Below, piece after piece: positions 15,805 to 26,392 of a stretch of DNA of 32,948 nt. Made by a program: the position numbers and the translations under genes. The notes below the pieces were generated by a model. That model did not search any database, was not told the DNA's origin, and worked only from the letters and a program-made list of their open reading frames with translations. The stretch comes from an uncultured Alphaproteobacteria bacterium (GTDB lineage: Bacteria; Pseudomonadota; Alphaproteobacteria; HIMB59; GCA-002718135): assembly GCA_902537325.1 (NCBI GenBank), contig CACBAT010000016.1, positions 1 through 32,948 on the forward strand. The letters run 5' to 3'. Each line of letters opens with the position of its first letter. The first letter of the stretch is position 1.

Positions 15805-17146
15805 TAAATTTCTTCAAACTTTCAACTGTCAAATTCATTTCTTCTTTTGTACCAATACTAATTCTCAAAAAATTGGGTAAATTATAACTATTTAAACGCC
15901 TTATAATAATGCCATCATTCATAAGATGATTACTAATTTTCTCAGCTTCTTCTTCTGAAGTTTCAATTAAAGTAAAATTACCTTCAGTTTGTCTGGTTTT
16001 AATATTTAGAAGTTTGAGCTCTTTTTCAAACCAATCTTTAATTTCAGCATTTAATTTAACAGAGTTTTCAATATGTTCTTTATCCTCCAAAGCTTTAATT
16101 GCAAGTGACTGTGAAATAGTTGTCGTATTAAAAGGAGGTTTTATTTTATTAATTATATCAGCTATTTTTTGACTAGTATAACACCAGCCTACTCTTAAAG
16201 CTGCAAGTCCATATGTTTTTGAAAATGTTCTTGTTAAAATAATATTCTCATATTCATCCGTTAAACTAAATCCTTTATCGTAATCGTCTTTTTGCACATA
16301 TTCGACATATGCCCCGTCTATAACAACTATAATATTTTTAGAAATAGTATTCATTAATTTAACAAGTTGGTCTCTAGACAAATAAGTTCCAGTTGGATTA
16401 TTAGGTGATGCAATATAAATTACTTTAGTAGCGTCATTTGTTTGATCTATGAGATTTTCAATATTTAAATTGAAATTTACATCTTCCTTAATTTTTTTTG
16501 GAACTGCACCAACTACTTTACTCACAATTGAATACATCTCAAAGCCGTGGTTTGCGTGGAGAATTTCATCGCCATCTTGACAAAATGCCAAAGCGACAAA
16601 TAATAAAACTTCATCTGATCCAGAGCCAAGAATAATTCTATTACTATCAATAGAAAAATTTTTAGCTATTGCTTCTCTTAATGATGATCCATCAATTTCT
16701 GGGTATCTATGTAAATCATGATTAATATTTTTTGTTTCTAACAATTCAATTGCTTTCGGTGAAGCGCCATAGGGATTTTCATTTGAAGAAAGTTTTATAA
16801 CTCTTTTATTGTTATTTAATTTTGCCTTACCACCTTTATAAACATTAATGTTTTCTATAGATCTTTTTGATTGAATATTTTCTTTAGTTAACTTCTGAAG
16901 TTTTTCAGAAGATTGAAAAATTTCTCTCCAAAGTCTAACAATGGTATCTTTCGGATAAGATCCTGTAAATTTAGAGCTTAATCTGTCGAGAATTTTTTGC
17001 TCTCTATCTAGATCAACAACAGAATTATCTTTTTTGTGTTTTCCTATTTCTAAAACAATTTTAGATCGATTAGATAATAAAGATAAAATTTCATCATCAA
17101 TGTTATTAATTTTGCTTCTTAAATTGTCTAATTCTTTATTTTTCAT
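15797..17146 (-). CDS. Chorismate mutase (AroQ) - HisC-type aminotransferase fusion
   Basis: A two-domain, 449-residue protein from the chosen ATG at 17146. Residues 5-85 form an AroQ chorismate mutase helical domain with active-site residues R10, R27, K38, D45, R48 and E49 in the register of the E. coli P-protein (R11, R28, K39, D48, R51, E52). After a basic linker (about 86-113), residues 114-449 are a fold-I HisC-type aminotransferase with S-S-N-E-N-P-Y-G, A-S-P-N-N-P-T-G, D-G-A-Y-V-E-Y and PLP lysine S-K-T-Y-G-L-A-A-L-R. Likely reactions are chorismate to prephenate and transamination of prephenate or an aromatic/histidinol-phosphate substrate. A TTG at 17188 would add 14 residues unlike the family. 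Confidence 0.88.
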   Translation of the reverse strand: MKNKELDNLRSKINNIDDEILSLLSNRSKIVLEIGKHKKDNSVVDLDREQKILDRLSSKFTGSYPKDTIVRLWREIFQSSEKLQKLTKENIQSKRSIENINVYKGGKAKLNNNKRVIKLSSNENPYGASPKAIELLETKNINHDLHRYPEIDGSSLREAIAKNFSIDSNRIILGSGSDEVLLFVALAFCQDGDEILHANHGFEMYSIVSKVVGAVPKKIKEDVNFNLNIENLIDQTNDATKVIYIASPNNPTGTYLSRDQLVKLMNTISKNIIVVIDGAYVEYVQKDDYDKGFSLTDEYENIILTRTFSKTYGLAALRVGWCYTSQKIADIINKIKPPFNTTTISQSLAIKALEDKEHIENSVKLNAEIKDWFEKELKLLNIKTRQTEGNFTLIETSEEEAEKISNHLMNDGIIIRRLNSYNLPNFLRISIGTKEEMNLTVESLKKFNV

Positions 17147-17224
17147 AATTTTGGACGTTTCTTTACAAACTATCTTAAGATAAATCAAAATAAAGTAGTA
17201 TTTAATTTAAAAAATGACGATTTA

Positions 17225-17252
17225 TTGACTTAGAAAGATATATAAATATAAG
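17225..17252 (+). promoter_or_regulatory. Candidate promoter of metX-metW
   Basis: TTGACT (17225-17230) and TATAAG (17247-17252) are separated by 16 bases and would start transcription near 17258-17261, just where the riboswitch P1 stem begins. The agreement between promoter spacing and aptamer start makes this the best-supported promoter in the window. It lies in the gap divergent from the chorismate mutase fusion. Confidence 0.6.
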
Positions 17253-17260
17253 ACCGATTA

Positions 17261-17308
17261 TCACCGATTTGAGACAGCTTGCGGGTGGAGCAATAATCAG
17301 CTAAAGCG
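17261..17308 (+). promoter_or_regulatory. SAM-II-type riboswitch upstream of metX
   Basis: The leader reads, in order, P1 5' strand TCACC (17261-17265), conserved GATTTG (17266-17271), GCTTGC (17277-17282), P1 3' strand GGTGG (17284-17288), an A-rich segment, and AGCTAAAGCG (17299-17308). TCACC pairs with GGTGG (one G-U pair) and GCTT (17277-17280) pairs with AAGC (17304-17307) to make the pseudoknot. This is the conserved layout and sequence core of SAM-II (metA-motif) aptamers, which in alphaproteobacteria precede metX/metA and shut off expression when S-adenosylmethionine is plentiful. SAM-V shares much of this core, but the P1 placement and the distance to the start codon favour SAM-II. 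Confidence 0.85.
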
Positions 17309-17355
17309 TTTACACTCCTCCTTCATTCTTTCAAATAGTGTTAAAATTAAAAGAT

Positions 17356-18504
17356 ATGAAAACAAGATTTACTACTGACACAAAACTTGAAAGCGAAATA
17401 GCCTATTTCGAGAATATTAATTTAAAAATAGAATCAGGAGATATAATAGATAGTTTTAAACTAGCATTCAAAACATATGGCAAATTAAATGCTGATAAAA
17501 CTAATGCTATTCTTGTTTGCCATGCTTTAACTGGAGATCAATATGTTGCTGGGAATAATCCCATTACTGGGAGAGAAGGTTGGTGGTCTAGAATGGTTGG
17601 GCCTAATAAACCAATTGATACAAACAAATTTTTTGTAATTTGCTCAAATGTACTCGGCGGTTGTGCTGGCTCAACGGGTCCTAAAGAATTACAAAATGGA
17701 AGTGATATTGCGTATGGTGGTAATTTTCCTTCCATAACAATAAAAGATATGGTGAAGGCTCAATCTTTATTGATTGAAAGTTTAAATATAGAGAAGTTAT
17801 TTTCTGTCATTGGTGGTTCGATGGGAGCAATGCAAGCACTTCAATGGGCAATCGATTTTCCAGATAAAATTTTAAATATAATACATATTGCAGGCGCGTT
17901 AAAACATTCAGCTCAAAATATTGCATTTCATGAAGTTGGGCGACAAGCAATAATGAGTGATCCTATTTGGAAAAATGGAAAGTATTTTGAAAATAATGAA
18001 GTGCCTGAAAGAGGTCTATCAGTAGCAAGAATGATTGCGCATATCACATATTTATCCGAAAATGCGATGCATAGAAAATTTGGAAGAAAACTTCAATCAA
18101 GAGATATTATTTCTTTTGGATTTGATGCTGATTTTCAAGTTGAAAGTTATCTGAGATATCAAGGTAAATCATTTGTTGAAAGATTTGATGCAAATTCATA
18201 TCTTTATTTAACAAGGGCTATGGATTATTTTGATCATGATGAAACATTTAGAAAAAATATTGAGTTTAGTCATAATCCCAATAACCATTTAAAATATTTA
18301 ATTGTCTCATTTACCTCGGATTGGTTATTCCCTACAATAGAAAGTAAAATGATTGTAAATCAATTAAATTCTCTATCAAGAGAAGTAAGCTTTCTAGAAA
18401 TTGATACTGATAAAGGACATGATAGTTTTTTATTAGAGGAACCGCAGTTAGATGATGTAATAAAAGGTTTTCTAACAAACAACTTTGCGAAGATAGATGA
18501 ATAA
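17356..18504 (+). CDS. metX: Homoserine O-acyltransferase MetX
   Basis: An alpha/beta-hydrolase-fold enzyme that acylates homoserine as the first committed step to methionine. From ATG 17356 it is 382 residues. The nucleophile is S155 in G-G-S-M-G-A-M, with the acid in T-S-D-W-L-F-P and the base in K-G-H-D-S-F-L near the C-terminus; L-G-G-C-A-G-S-T-G-P is the substrate-loop motif. Acetyl versus succinyl specificity cannot be judged by eye; the MetY homologue in the window favours acetyl. A GTG at 17338 would add six residues; neither start has a clear Shine-Dalgarno. Expression is likely SAM-controlled through the leader riboswitch. It overlaps metW by 8 nt (ATGAATAA). Confidence 0.93.
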   Translation: MKTRFTTDTKLESEIAYFENINLKIESGDIIDSFKLAFKTYGKLNADKTNAILVCHALTGDQYVAGNNPITGREGWWSRMVGPNKPIDTNKFFVICSNVLGGCAGSTGPKELQNGSDIAYGGNFPSITIKDMVKAQSLLIESLNIEKLFSVIGGSMGAMQALQWAIDFPDKILNIIHIAGALKHSAQNIAFHEVGRQAIMSDPIWKNGKYFENNEVPERGLSVARMIAHITYLSENAMHRKFGRKLQSRDIISFGFDADFQVESYLRYQGKSFVERFDANSYLYLTRAMDYFDHDETFRKNIEFSHNPNNHLKYLIVSFTSDWLFPTIESKMIVNQLNSLSREVSFLEIDTDKGHDSFLLEEPQLDDVIKGFLTNNFAKIDE

Positions 18505-19180
18505 AATTAATAGCATAAGAAAAGATTGGTCTCTTATTGAAACACTTATCGCAGAAGATAGAAAAATCCTAGATATTGGATGTGGTGATGGCGGTCTTAT
18601 GGAACAATTAGAAAATAATCGTAATGCGATAACTCATGGCATTGAATTAAATAGAGATCTAGCTGCAAATGCTATCGCAAGAGGTTTCAATGTTGTACAT
18701 GGAAATGCCGAATTAGATTTGTCTCAATATTCAAATAATAGTTTTGATTATGTAATTTTAAGTCAAACTTTACAAGCAATGATGAAGCCCAAAGATATTC
18801 TGTCTGAATTATTAAGAATAGGATCAAAAGCAATAGTTTCTTTTCCTAACTTTGGACATTGGAAAATAAGATTACAGCTTTTAATATCTGGAAAAATGCC
18901 AGTAACAGAAAGTTTACCTTACACATGGTATGACACACCTAACATTCATTTTTTTACAATTAAGGATTTTTTGAATTTGTGTAATGAAATGAATATTGTG
19001 ATTGAAAAAAGTATTGGTTTAACATCAAAAGGTAGGCAATTTGATATAAGTGAATCAGTTACTGGAGTTAATTTTTTCACTCACGAAGCTATCTTTTTAT
19101 TAAGTTATAAAAATTATGAACCAATAAAAATTAAATCATCAAAAAAAGTTTTTGCAAAAAATTCTGTTATTGCAAATTAG
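18497..19180 (+). CDS. metW: Methionine biosynthesis protein MetW
   Basis: A SAM-binding methyltransferase-fold protein of 227 residues, with the motif I-L-D-I-G-C-G-D-G-G (about 24-33) and post-motif E-L-N (about 53-55). MetW partners MetX in many proteobacteria and is needed for, or stimulates, homoserine acylation; no methyl-transfer reaction is firmly established. The 8-nt overlap with metX and shared riboswitch put both under the same SAM control. The C-terminal 25 residues are lysine/serine-rich and beyond the usual core. The gene is followed 7 bp later by gloB. Confidence 0.93.
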   Translation: MNKINSIRKDWSLIETLIAEDRKILDIGCGDGGLMEQLENNRNAITHGIELNRDLAANAIARGFNVVHGNAELDLSQYSNNSFDYVILSQTLQAMMKPKDILSELLRIGSKAIVSFPNFGHWKIRLQLLISGKMPVTESLPYTWYDTPNIHFFTIKDFLNLCNEMNIVIEKSIGLTSKGRQFDISESVTGVNFFTHEAIFLLSYKNYEPIKIKSSKKVFAKNSVIAN

Positions 19181-19187
19181 TTATTAG

Positions 19188-19940
19188 ATGAAAGTTGAAA
19201 TTATAAATCAATTAAAAGATAATTACTCTTTTGTTTTATATAATGACACACTTAATAGCTGTGTTATAGATCCTGCTGATAGTAATCCTATATTAAATTT
19301 TGCTCTTGAAAACAATTTAACCATAGAAGATATATTTATTACACATCATCATAAAGATCACACATCAGGTGTAAAAGGAATACTTAATGCTTTTCCAGAA
19401 GTTAATATACACTCTCCAAGTGGTCAGATTGAAAATACAAGATTCGTTTTACGTGATGGAGATGAAGTCAACTCCTGCTTAAATACATTTAGAATAATAA
19501 AAACACCCGGGCATACATTAGATCATATAATTTACTATGATGAAAACAATGGTGTTTTATTTTGTGGTGATACACTATTCAGACTTGGTTGTGGTCGTGT
19601 ATTCGAAGGAACATTAAATGAAATGTTTAACAGTTTAAAAAAAATCAATGAGTTAAGTAAAAATACAATTATTTATTGTGGTCATGAATATACAATAGGC
19701 AATTTAAATTTTCTTGAGAAAACACTTAAAAAAGAAAGTGCTTATTTGACAGTTAGAAACAAAATTAATGATGATTTAAATAATAAAGGAAAATCCGTAC
19801 CTTTTTTATTAGAAGATGAAAAACAATATAACTTATTCCTAAATCAAAATTCAAAATTAGGTACTATAATTAAGGAAGAGCTAGGTTTTACAGACTTTGA
19901 ATTATTTGCTTATTTGCGAAAAGCAAAGGATAGCTTTTAA
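19188..19940 (+). CDS. gloB: Hydroxyacylglutathione hydrolase (glyoxalase II)
   Basis: A binuclear-metal metallo-beta-lactamase-fold enzyme that hydrolyses S-lactoylglutathione to lactate and glutathione, the second step of methylglyoxal detoxification. The 250-residue protein has the metal motif T52-H-H-H-K-D-H58, the second histidine in T-P-G-H-T, the bridging aspartate in F-C-G-D-T and the C-terminal histidine in C-G-H-E-Y. The C-terminal helical domain that contacts glutathione is present. It follows metW by 7 bp, so it is probably read from the same transcript; the pairing with metXW may be incidental. Confidence 0.93.
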   Translation: MKVEIINQLKDNYSFVLYNDTLNSCVIDPADSNPILNFALENNLTIEDIFITHHHKDHTSGVKGILNAFPEVNIHSPSGQIENTRFVLRDGDEVNSCLNTFRIIKTPGHTLDHIIYYDENNGVLFCGDTLFRLGCGRVFEGTLNEMFNSLKKINELSKNTIIYCGHEYTIGNLNFLEKTLKKESAYLTVRNKINDDLNNKGKSVPFLLEDEKQYNLFLNQNSKLGTIIKEELGFTDFELFAYLRKAKDSF

Positions 19941-19976
19941 GGTCTTTATTTCCAGTATTTACGCCATATTTTTAAT

Positions 19977-20003
19977 TTGACTATTAGCATAGTTCACTAT
20001 AAA
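19977..20003 (+). promoter_or_regulatory. Candidate promoter of rplU-rpmA-obgE unit
   Basis: TTGACT (19977-19982) and TATAAA (19998-20003) lie in the 80-bp gap between gloB and rplU. Both hexamers are good but the 15-base spacer is short. No terminator-like hairpin for the gloB transcript was seen in the same gap. Confidence 0.35.
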
Positions 20004-20020
20004 CCCCGCCATCAAAAGAT

Positions 20021-20542
20021 ATGTTAGCAATTTTCAAAACTGGTGGAAAGCAATACTCAGCAAGAGCTGGTCAGATACTTAAAGTAGAAAAACTTGAGGG
20101 ATCCAAAGGTGATAAAGTGTCTATTACTGATGTATTAGCGATCAGTGATCAAAGCACAAATAGCTTAGGCGAGCCGTTACTAAAAGATGCTTCAATTGAA
20201 GCAAAAATTGTTGATCAAATCAGAGATAAAAAAATAATAGTTTTTAAAAAAAGAAAAAGACAAAATTACAGATTAACACAAGGTCATAGACAATATCTAA
20301 CTGTATTAAGAATAGAATCAATTTCTTATGGTGGAAAAAAGTCCACTGCTGAACCTGAAACAAAAAAAGTTAAAAAGACTGAAACTAAAGTTACGAAAGA
20401 AAAAATTGAGTCTAAAGAGGTAAAAGTTACAAAAAAGAAGACAGTTGCAAAAAAATCAGTAAATAAAGCTTCACCTACTAAGAAAAAATCAGTAAAGAAA
20501 ACTGTTAAAAAAACTGTTAAAACTAAAAAAGAAGATAAATAA
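20021..20542 (+). CDS. rplU: 50S ribosomal protein L21 with long basic tail
   Basis: L21 binds 23S rRNA in the large subunit. Residues 1-105 match the normal full-length protein (F-K-T-G-G-K-Q-Y near the start; [15 protein letters not shown] and L-R-I near the end). The remaining 68 residues are an added tail made almost only of Lys, Thr, Val, Ser and Glu, rich in KK-T/S-V repeats, so the protein is 173 residues instead of about 103. The tail resembles histone-H1-like basic extensions and is probably disordered. The start ATG is the standard L21 N-terminus ([12 protein letters not shown]). The stop overlaps the rpmA start by one base. Confidence 0.96.
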   Translation: MLAIFKTGGKQYSARAGQILKVEKLEGSKGDKVSITDVLAISDQSTNSLGEPLLKDASIEAKIVDQIRDKKIIVFKKRKRQNYRLTQGHRQYLTVLRIESISYGGKKSTAEPETKKVKKTETKVTKEKIESKEVKVTKKKTVAKKSVNKASPTKKKSVKKTVKKTVKTKKEDK

Positions 20543-20799
20543 TGGCAACGAAAAAAGCAGGTGGTAGTTCTAGGAATGGAAGAGACTCGGCAGGTCGAAG
20601 ACTTGGAGTTAAGAAATTTGGCGGTGAAAACGTAATAGCAGGAAACATTATTATTAGGCAAAGAGGCACAAAGTTTCATCCAGGTGATAATGTTGGCATA
20701 GGTAAAGATCACACAATATTTGCTACAATAAACGGAAAAGTAGCTTTTAAAAAAACAAGAGTGAGAACTTTTGTATCAGTTGTTCCCACAGAACAATAA
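20542..20799 (+). CDS. rpmA: 50S ribosomal protein L27
   Basis: An 85-residue protein of normal length whose flexible N-terminal arm reaches the peptidyl-transferase centre. The starting residues [16 protein letters not shown] and the [10 protein letters not shown] core are characteristic. No Firmicute-type cleavable N-terminal extension is present. It is coupled to rplU by a TAATG overlap and precedes obgE by 23 bp, the common rplU-rpmA-obgE order. Confidence 0.97.
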   Translation: MATKKAGGSSRNGRDSAGRRLGVKKFGGENVIAGNIIIRQRGTKFHPGDNVGIGKDHTIFATINGKVAFKKTRVRTFVSVVPTEQ

Positions 20800-20813
20800 T
20801 CCCAATTAATTAA

Positions 20814-22907
<2,094 letters not shown>

Positions 22908-22911
<4 letters not shown>

Positions 22912-24161
22912 GTATTGAAAATAATATTATTGAATTAGGCAAAAGAGCAAAATCTGCCTCTCTAAATATAAAAGTCTGTAGCAGTGATCAAAAAAATCTT
23001 GCTTTAACAAAACTCACTAAAAATTTAGATAAAAATAGGAATAAAATTCTTGAAGCAAATAAAATAGATTTAGAAAATGGTGAAAAAAAATCTTTAGCTA
23101 AGCCTTTAATAAATAGACTTACATTAACTGAAAAATCTATTGATGGATTGATTACATCAATTGAAGATATAATCGAAATACCAGATCCAATTGGTATTAC
23201 ATTAGAAGAATGGGAAAGACCTAATGGTTTACAGTTTCGTAAAATTTCAACACCACTTGGTGTATTAGGTGTAATTTATGAATCCAGACCGAACGTCACT
23301 GTTGATGCGTCTTGTCTTTCCATAAAATCTGGCAATTGTATAATTTTAAGAGGTGGTAGCGATAGTTTTTATTCCTCTAAGGAGTTAGTAAATAATATTA
23401 CAAATGCTTTCACGGAAGCTGGCCTCCCAGAACATTGTGTCCAAATGATTAATACACCTGAAAGAGAAGCGGTTGATCATTTACTAAGCATGAGAGATTA
23501 TGTTGACGTCATTATTCCTAGAGGTGGAAAAGGTTTGATTGAAAAAATTAATTCAGCAAGCAAAATACCCGTTATCAAACATTTAGACGGTATATGTCAT
23601 GTGTATGTAGATAAAGATGCTGATTTAAGCATTGCAGGAAAAGTAGTTTTTAATAGTAAAATGAGGCGTCCTGAAATTTGTGGTGCTGCAGAAACACTTT
23701 TAATTGATGAAAAAATTAAAGACGAAGCAATGAAAATATTAAAACCTCTAAAAGATGTAAACTGTGAAATTAGAGGCGATGAATATATTCAGTCTTTAGA
23801 TAGTGATTTTAAAACTGCAAGTGAAGAAGATTGGTCTTTAGAATATTTAGATAAAATTTTGTCAGTAAAAATTGTTTCAGGAGTTGATGAAGCGGTTAAG
23901 CATATAAATGATTATTCTTCTGGTCATACAGAAAGTATAATTACAGAAAGTGAAAAAACCTTTGAAAAATTTTATAATAAAATTGACAGCGCAATAATAC
24001 TTAAAAATGCATCTACGCAATTTGCGGATGGCGGTGAATTTGGTTTTGGTGCTGAGATAGGAATCTCAACAGACAAAATACATGTAAGAGGACCAGTGGG
24101 AACAAAACATTTAACTACATTTAAATATGTAGTTAATGGTAATGGTCAAGAAAGACCTTAA
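22908..24161 (+). CDS. proA: Gamma-glutamyl phosphate reductase
   Basis: An NADPH-dependent enzyme of the aldehyde dehydrogenase superfamily that converts gamma-glutamyl phosphate to glutamate semialdehyde. The 417-residue length is normal. Recognisable segments are P-L-G-V-L-G-V-I-Y-E-S-R-P-N-V-T-V-D-A (N-terminal half), V-D-V-I-I-P-R-G-G and the active-site cysteine motif R-R-P-E-I-C-G-A-A-E-T-L-L. The C-terminus has F-A-D-G-G-E-F-G-F-G-A-E-I-G-I-S-T-D-K and the R-G-P-V-G end motif. It overlaps proB by 4 nt and its stop abuts the nadD start. Confidence 0.96.
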
Positions 24162-24740
24162 TTGAAAAAGATTGGACTTCTGGGAGGATCTTTTGATCCG
24201 CCACATCGAGGGCATCTATTTATTTCAAATGAAGCTAAAAAAGTATTACATCTAGATGAAATTTGGTGGCTAGTTACACCTCAGAACCCTTTGAAGATTT
24301 CAAAACCTGCAACATACGAAGAAAGATTACAAAATTGTAAACAAATTACAAAAAATTTTCCTATAAAAATATTAGAAGTAGAAAAAAAAATTAAATCTCA
24401 ATATTCTTATCAAACAATTAAATTTCTTATTCAATATTATAAAAATATTAAATTTTTTTGGTTAATGGGTGCAGACAATTTAGTTAATTTTCACGAATGG
24501 GAAAAATGGCAATCAATTTTTCATATTATCTCTATTGTTATTTTCAGAAGACATGGATATAATACAAATGCTTTGAAAAGTGTTGCAGCAAAAAAATTTA
24601 TTCATCATAAATATATAGCGCAAGACATAGAACATGTTTCAAAAAAAACCCCTGCATGGACTTTGATACAAAATAAAGAAATTAAAATTTCATCATCTGA
24701 AATTAGAAATCAAAGAAATAAATTAAGAGGCAAATATTAA
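24162..24740 (+). CDS. nadD: Nicotinate-nucleotide adenylyltransferase
   Basis: It transfers AMP to nicotinate mononucleotide in NAD synthesis. The 192-residue protein has the nucleotidyltransferase motif G-G-S-F-D-P-P-H-R-G-H (8-18) and the C-terminal I-S-S-S-E-I-R motif. It starts with TTG, immediately after the proA stop; no ATG or GTG lies between this TTG and the conserved motif, so the start is forced. Placement between proA and rsfS is the conserved alphaproteobacterial order. Confidence 0.94.
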   Translation: MKKIGLLGGSFDPPHRGHLFISNEAKKVLHLDEIWWLVTPQNPLKISKPATYEERLQNCKQITKNFPIKILEVEKKIKSQYSYQTIKFLIQYYKNIKFFWLMGADNLVNFHEWEKWQSIFHIISIVIFRRHGYNTNALKSVAAKKFIHHKYIAQDIEHVSKKTPAWTLIQNKEIKISSSEIRNQRNKLRGKY

Positions 24741-24753
24741 TAAAATTACTTCA

Positions 24754-25089
24754 TTGACAGAAAATATTGTATCAATACTAAGTGATGCAAAAGCTGAAGA
24801 TATAAAAATTATTGATTTATCAAACAAATCATCCGTTGCTGATGCCTTTGTGATTGCTACCTGTAGATCAACTAGACATTCAGATGCTACAGCAGACGAA
24901 ATGGTAAAAAAATTAAAAAAAGCAGGGATAAAATGCCCGAATCCTGAAGGAAGACCTCAATGTGACTGGATAATTGTTGATGCAGGTGAGATCATTGTTC
25001 ATTTGTTTCGACAAGAAATTAGAGAATTATACGCTTTAGAAAAATTATGGGAAGTGAGCTTTGATTCTTCACAAACTAAACTAGCTTAA
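24754..25089 (+). CDS. rsfS: Ribosomal silencing factor RsfS
   Basis: It binds L14 and blocks subunit joining when nutrients are low. At 111 residues it has normal length, with V-A-D-A-F-V-I-A-T (28-36), the G-x-P-x-C-D-W-I-I-V-D-A-G-E-I-I-V-H-L-F segment and the terminal Y-A-L-E-K-L-W. The start is a TTG at 24754, 13 bp after nadD; upstream in-frame codons offer no ATG or GTG. In many relatives rlmH follows directly, but here ctpA begins 5 bp after the stop. Confidence 0.93.
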   Translation: MTENIVSILSDAKAEDIKIIDLSNKSSVADAFVIATCRSTRHSDATADEMVKKLKKAGIKCPNPEGRPQCDWIIVDAGEIIVHLFRQEIRELYALEKLWEVSFDSSQTKLA

Positions 25090-25094
25090 AATAT

Positions 25095-26390
25095 ATGATA
25101 ATTTCAAGAAATGCATTTTTAAAAGTAATACTACTGCTTACCCTGATTATATTTCTTGCACCTAAAACATATGGATCTTCTTCAGATGAAGAAAAATATA
25201 AATATTTAGATCTATTTGGGCAGGTATTCGATAGGGTAAGATCATCCTATGTAGAAGAGGTTACGGATCAAGAGTTAATTGAAAAAGCGATTGATGGAAT
25301 GTTGTCAGGTTTAGATCCTCATTCTGGTTTTATGAATGAAGAAGTATTTCAAGAAATGCAAATGGATACAGAGGGTAAATTTGGGGGATTAGGTATTGAA
25401 ATTACAATGGAAGAAGGTTTTGTAAAAGTCATTGCTCCGATTGAAGATACACCAGCATATGAAGCTGGAGTTCTTGCAGGTGATTACATTATTCAAATAG
25501 ATGAAACACCTGTTTTTGGTCTAACTCTAAATGAAGCCGTTGAATTAATGAGAGGTAAAAAAGGTGAACCAATAGTAATTACTATCTCGAGAGCAAATAC
25601 TGAACCCTTTGAGATTGAAATTATTAGAGATTATATAAAAATTAGATCAGTAAAAAGTGAAGTGCTTAATAATATTGGATATTTGAGAATAACATCTTTT
25701 AACGAACAAACAGAAAGTGGCCTTCTTGATGCAATAAAAAAAATCGAAAAAGAAAACCAAATAAAAGGTTATGTTTTAGACGTACGGTCTAACCCAGGCG
25801 GTCTTCTTACTCAAGCAGTTAAAGTAACTGATATATTCTTGGAAAGAGGAGAAATTGTTTCAACAAGAGGTAGAGATAAAAAAGATATTAGAAGATATCG
25901 TGCAAAGAAGTCTGATAGAACTAATGGTAAACCACTTGTTGTAATTATTGACGGAGGTTCTGCATCTGCATCTGAAATTGTTGCAGGCGCCCTACAGGAT
26001 CATAAAAGAGCAATCATTATAGGCACACAATCTTTTGGTAAAGGATCAGTACAAACAATAATTCCCTTTCAAGTTTCAAATAGCGATAATCTAACTGGTA
26101 TAAGATTAACTACAGCTAGATATTATACCCCTTCAGGTGAATCAATCCAGGGTAAGGGTATTGTTCCAGATATAATTATTGAGCAAGGAGAATTTGAATC
26201 TTTTAATTATAAAAGATTTTCTGAGTCAGATTTAAAAGATTCCCTTGATAAAAATAACGAAGAAGAATTAGAAGATAATGAAGATAATGAATTAAGTGAA
26301 TTTGAAAAACGTTTAGAGCTTGATTATCAACTTCGTAGAGCCTTTGATCTTGTACAAGGTGTTAGTCTCTTTAATGAAATTCAAGAATAA
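25095..26390 (+). CDS. ctpA: Carboxy-terminal processing protease (S41)
   Basis: A periplasmic serine protease that trims C-terminal tails of envelope proteins. The 431-residue protein has an N-terminal signal (about 1-28), an entry helix with L-D-P-H-S (73-77), a PDZ domain (about 95-180) and an S41 core. The Ser/Lys dyad is S291 in G-G-S-A-S-A-S-E and K316 in S-F-G-K-G-S-V-Q, 25 apart as in Prc. A strongly acidic stretch lies at about 390-415. It usually follows envC in related genomes; here it follows rsfS. It is 2 bp upstream of rppH. Confidence 0.93.
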   Translation: MIISRNAFLKVILLLTLIIFLAPKTYGSSSDEEKYKYLDLFGQVFDRVRSSYVEEVTDQELIEKAIDGMLSGLDPHSGFMNEEVFQEMQMDTEGKFGGLGIEITMEEGFVKVIAPIEDTPAYEAGVLAGDYIIQIDETPVFGLTLNEAVELMRGKKGEPIVITISRANTEPFEIEIIRDYIKIRSVKSEVLNNIGYLRITSFNEQTESGLLDAIKKIEKENQIKGYVLDVRSNPGGLLTQAVKVTDIFLERGEIVSTRGRDKKDIRRYRAKKSDRTNGKPLVVIIDGGSASASEIVAGALQDHKRAIIIGTQSFGKGSVQTIIPFQVSNSDNLTGIRLTTARYYTPSGESIQGKGIVPDIIIEQGEFESFNYKRFSESDLKDSLDKNNEEELEDNEDNELSEFEKRLELDYQLRRAFDLVQGVSLFNEIQE

Positions 26391-26392
26391 TA

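Noticed and set aside
15797..17188. TTG start at 17188 for the chorismate mutase fusion
   Set aside because: It adds 14 residues that do not resemble AroQ N-termini; the ATG at 17146 places R10 and later residues in the expected register.
17261..17308. Possible SAM-V rather than SAM-II aptamer
   Set aside because: The core motifs overlap, but SAM-V normally ends at the ribosome site; here the aptamer ends about 30-47 bases before either metX start and P1 matches SAM-II layout.
20326..20712. A 128-codon open frame on the minus strand opposite the L21 tail and L27
   Set aside because: The Phe/Val/Thr-rich pattern is just the antisense of the lysine-rich L21 tail and rpmA; no start context or homology.
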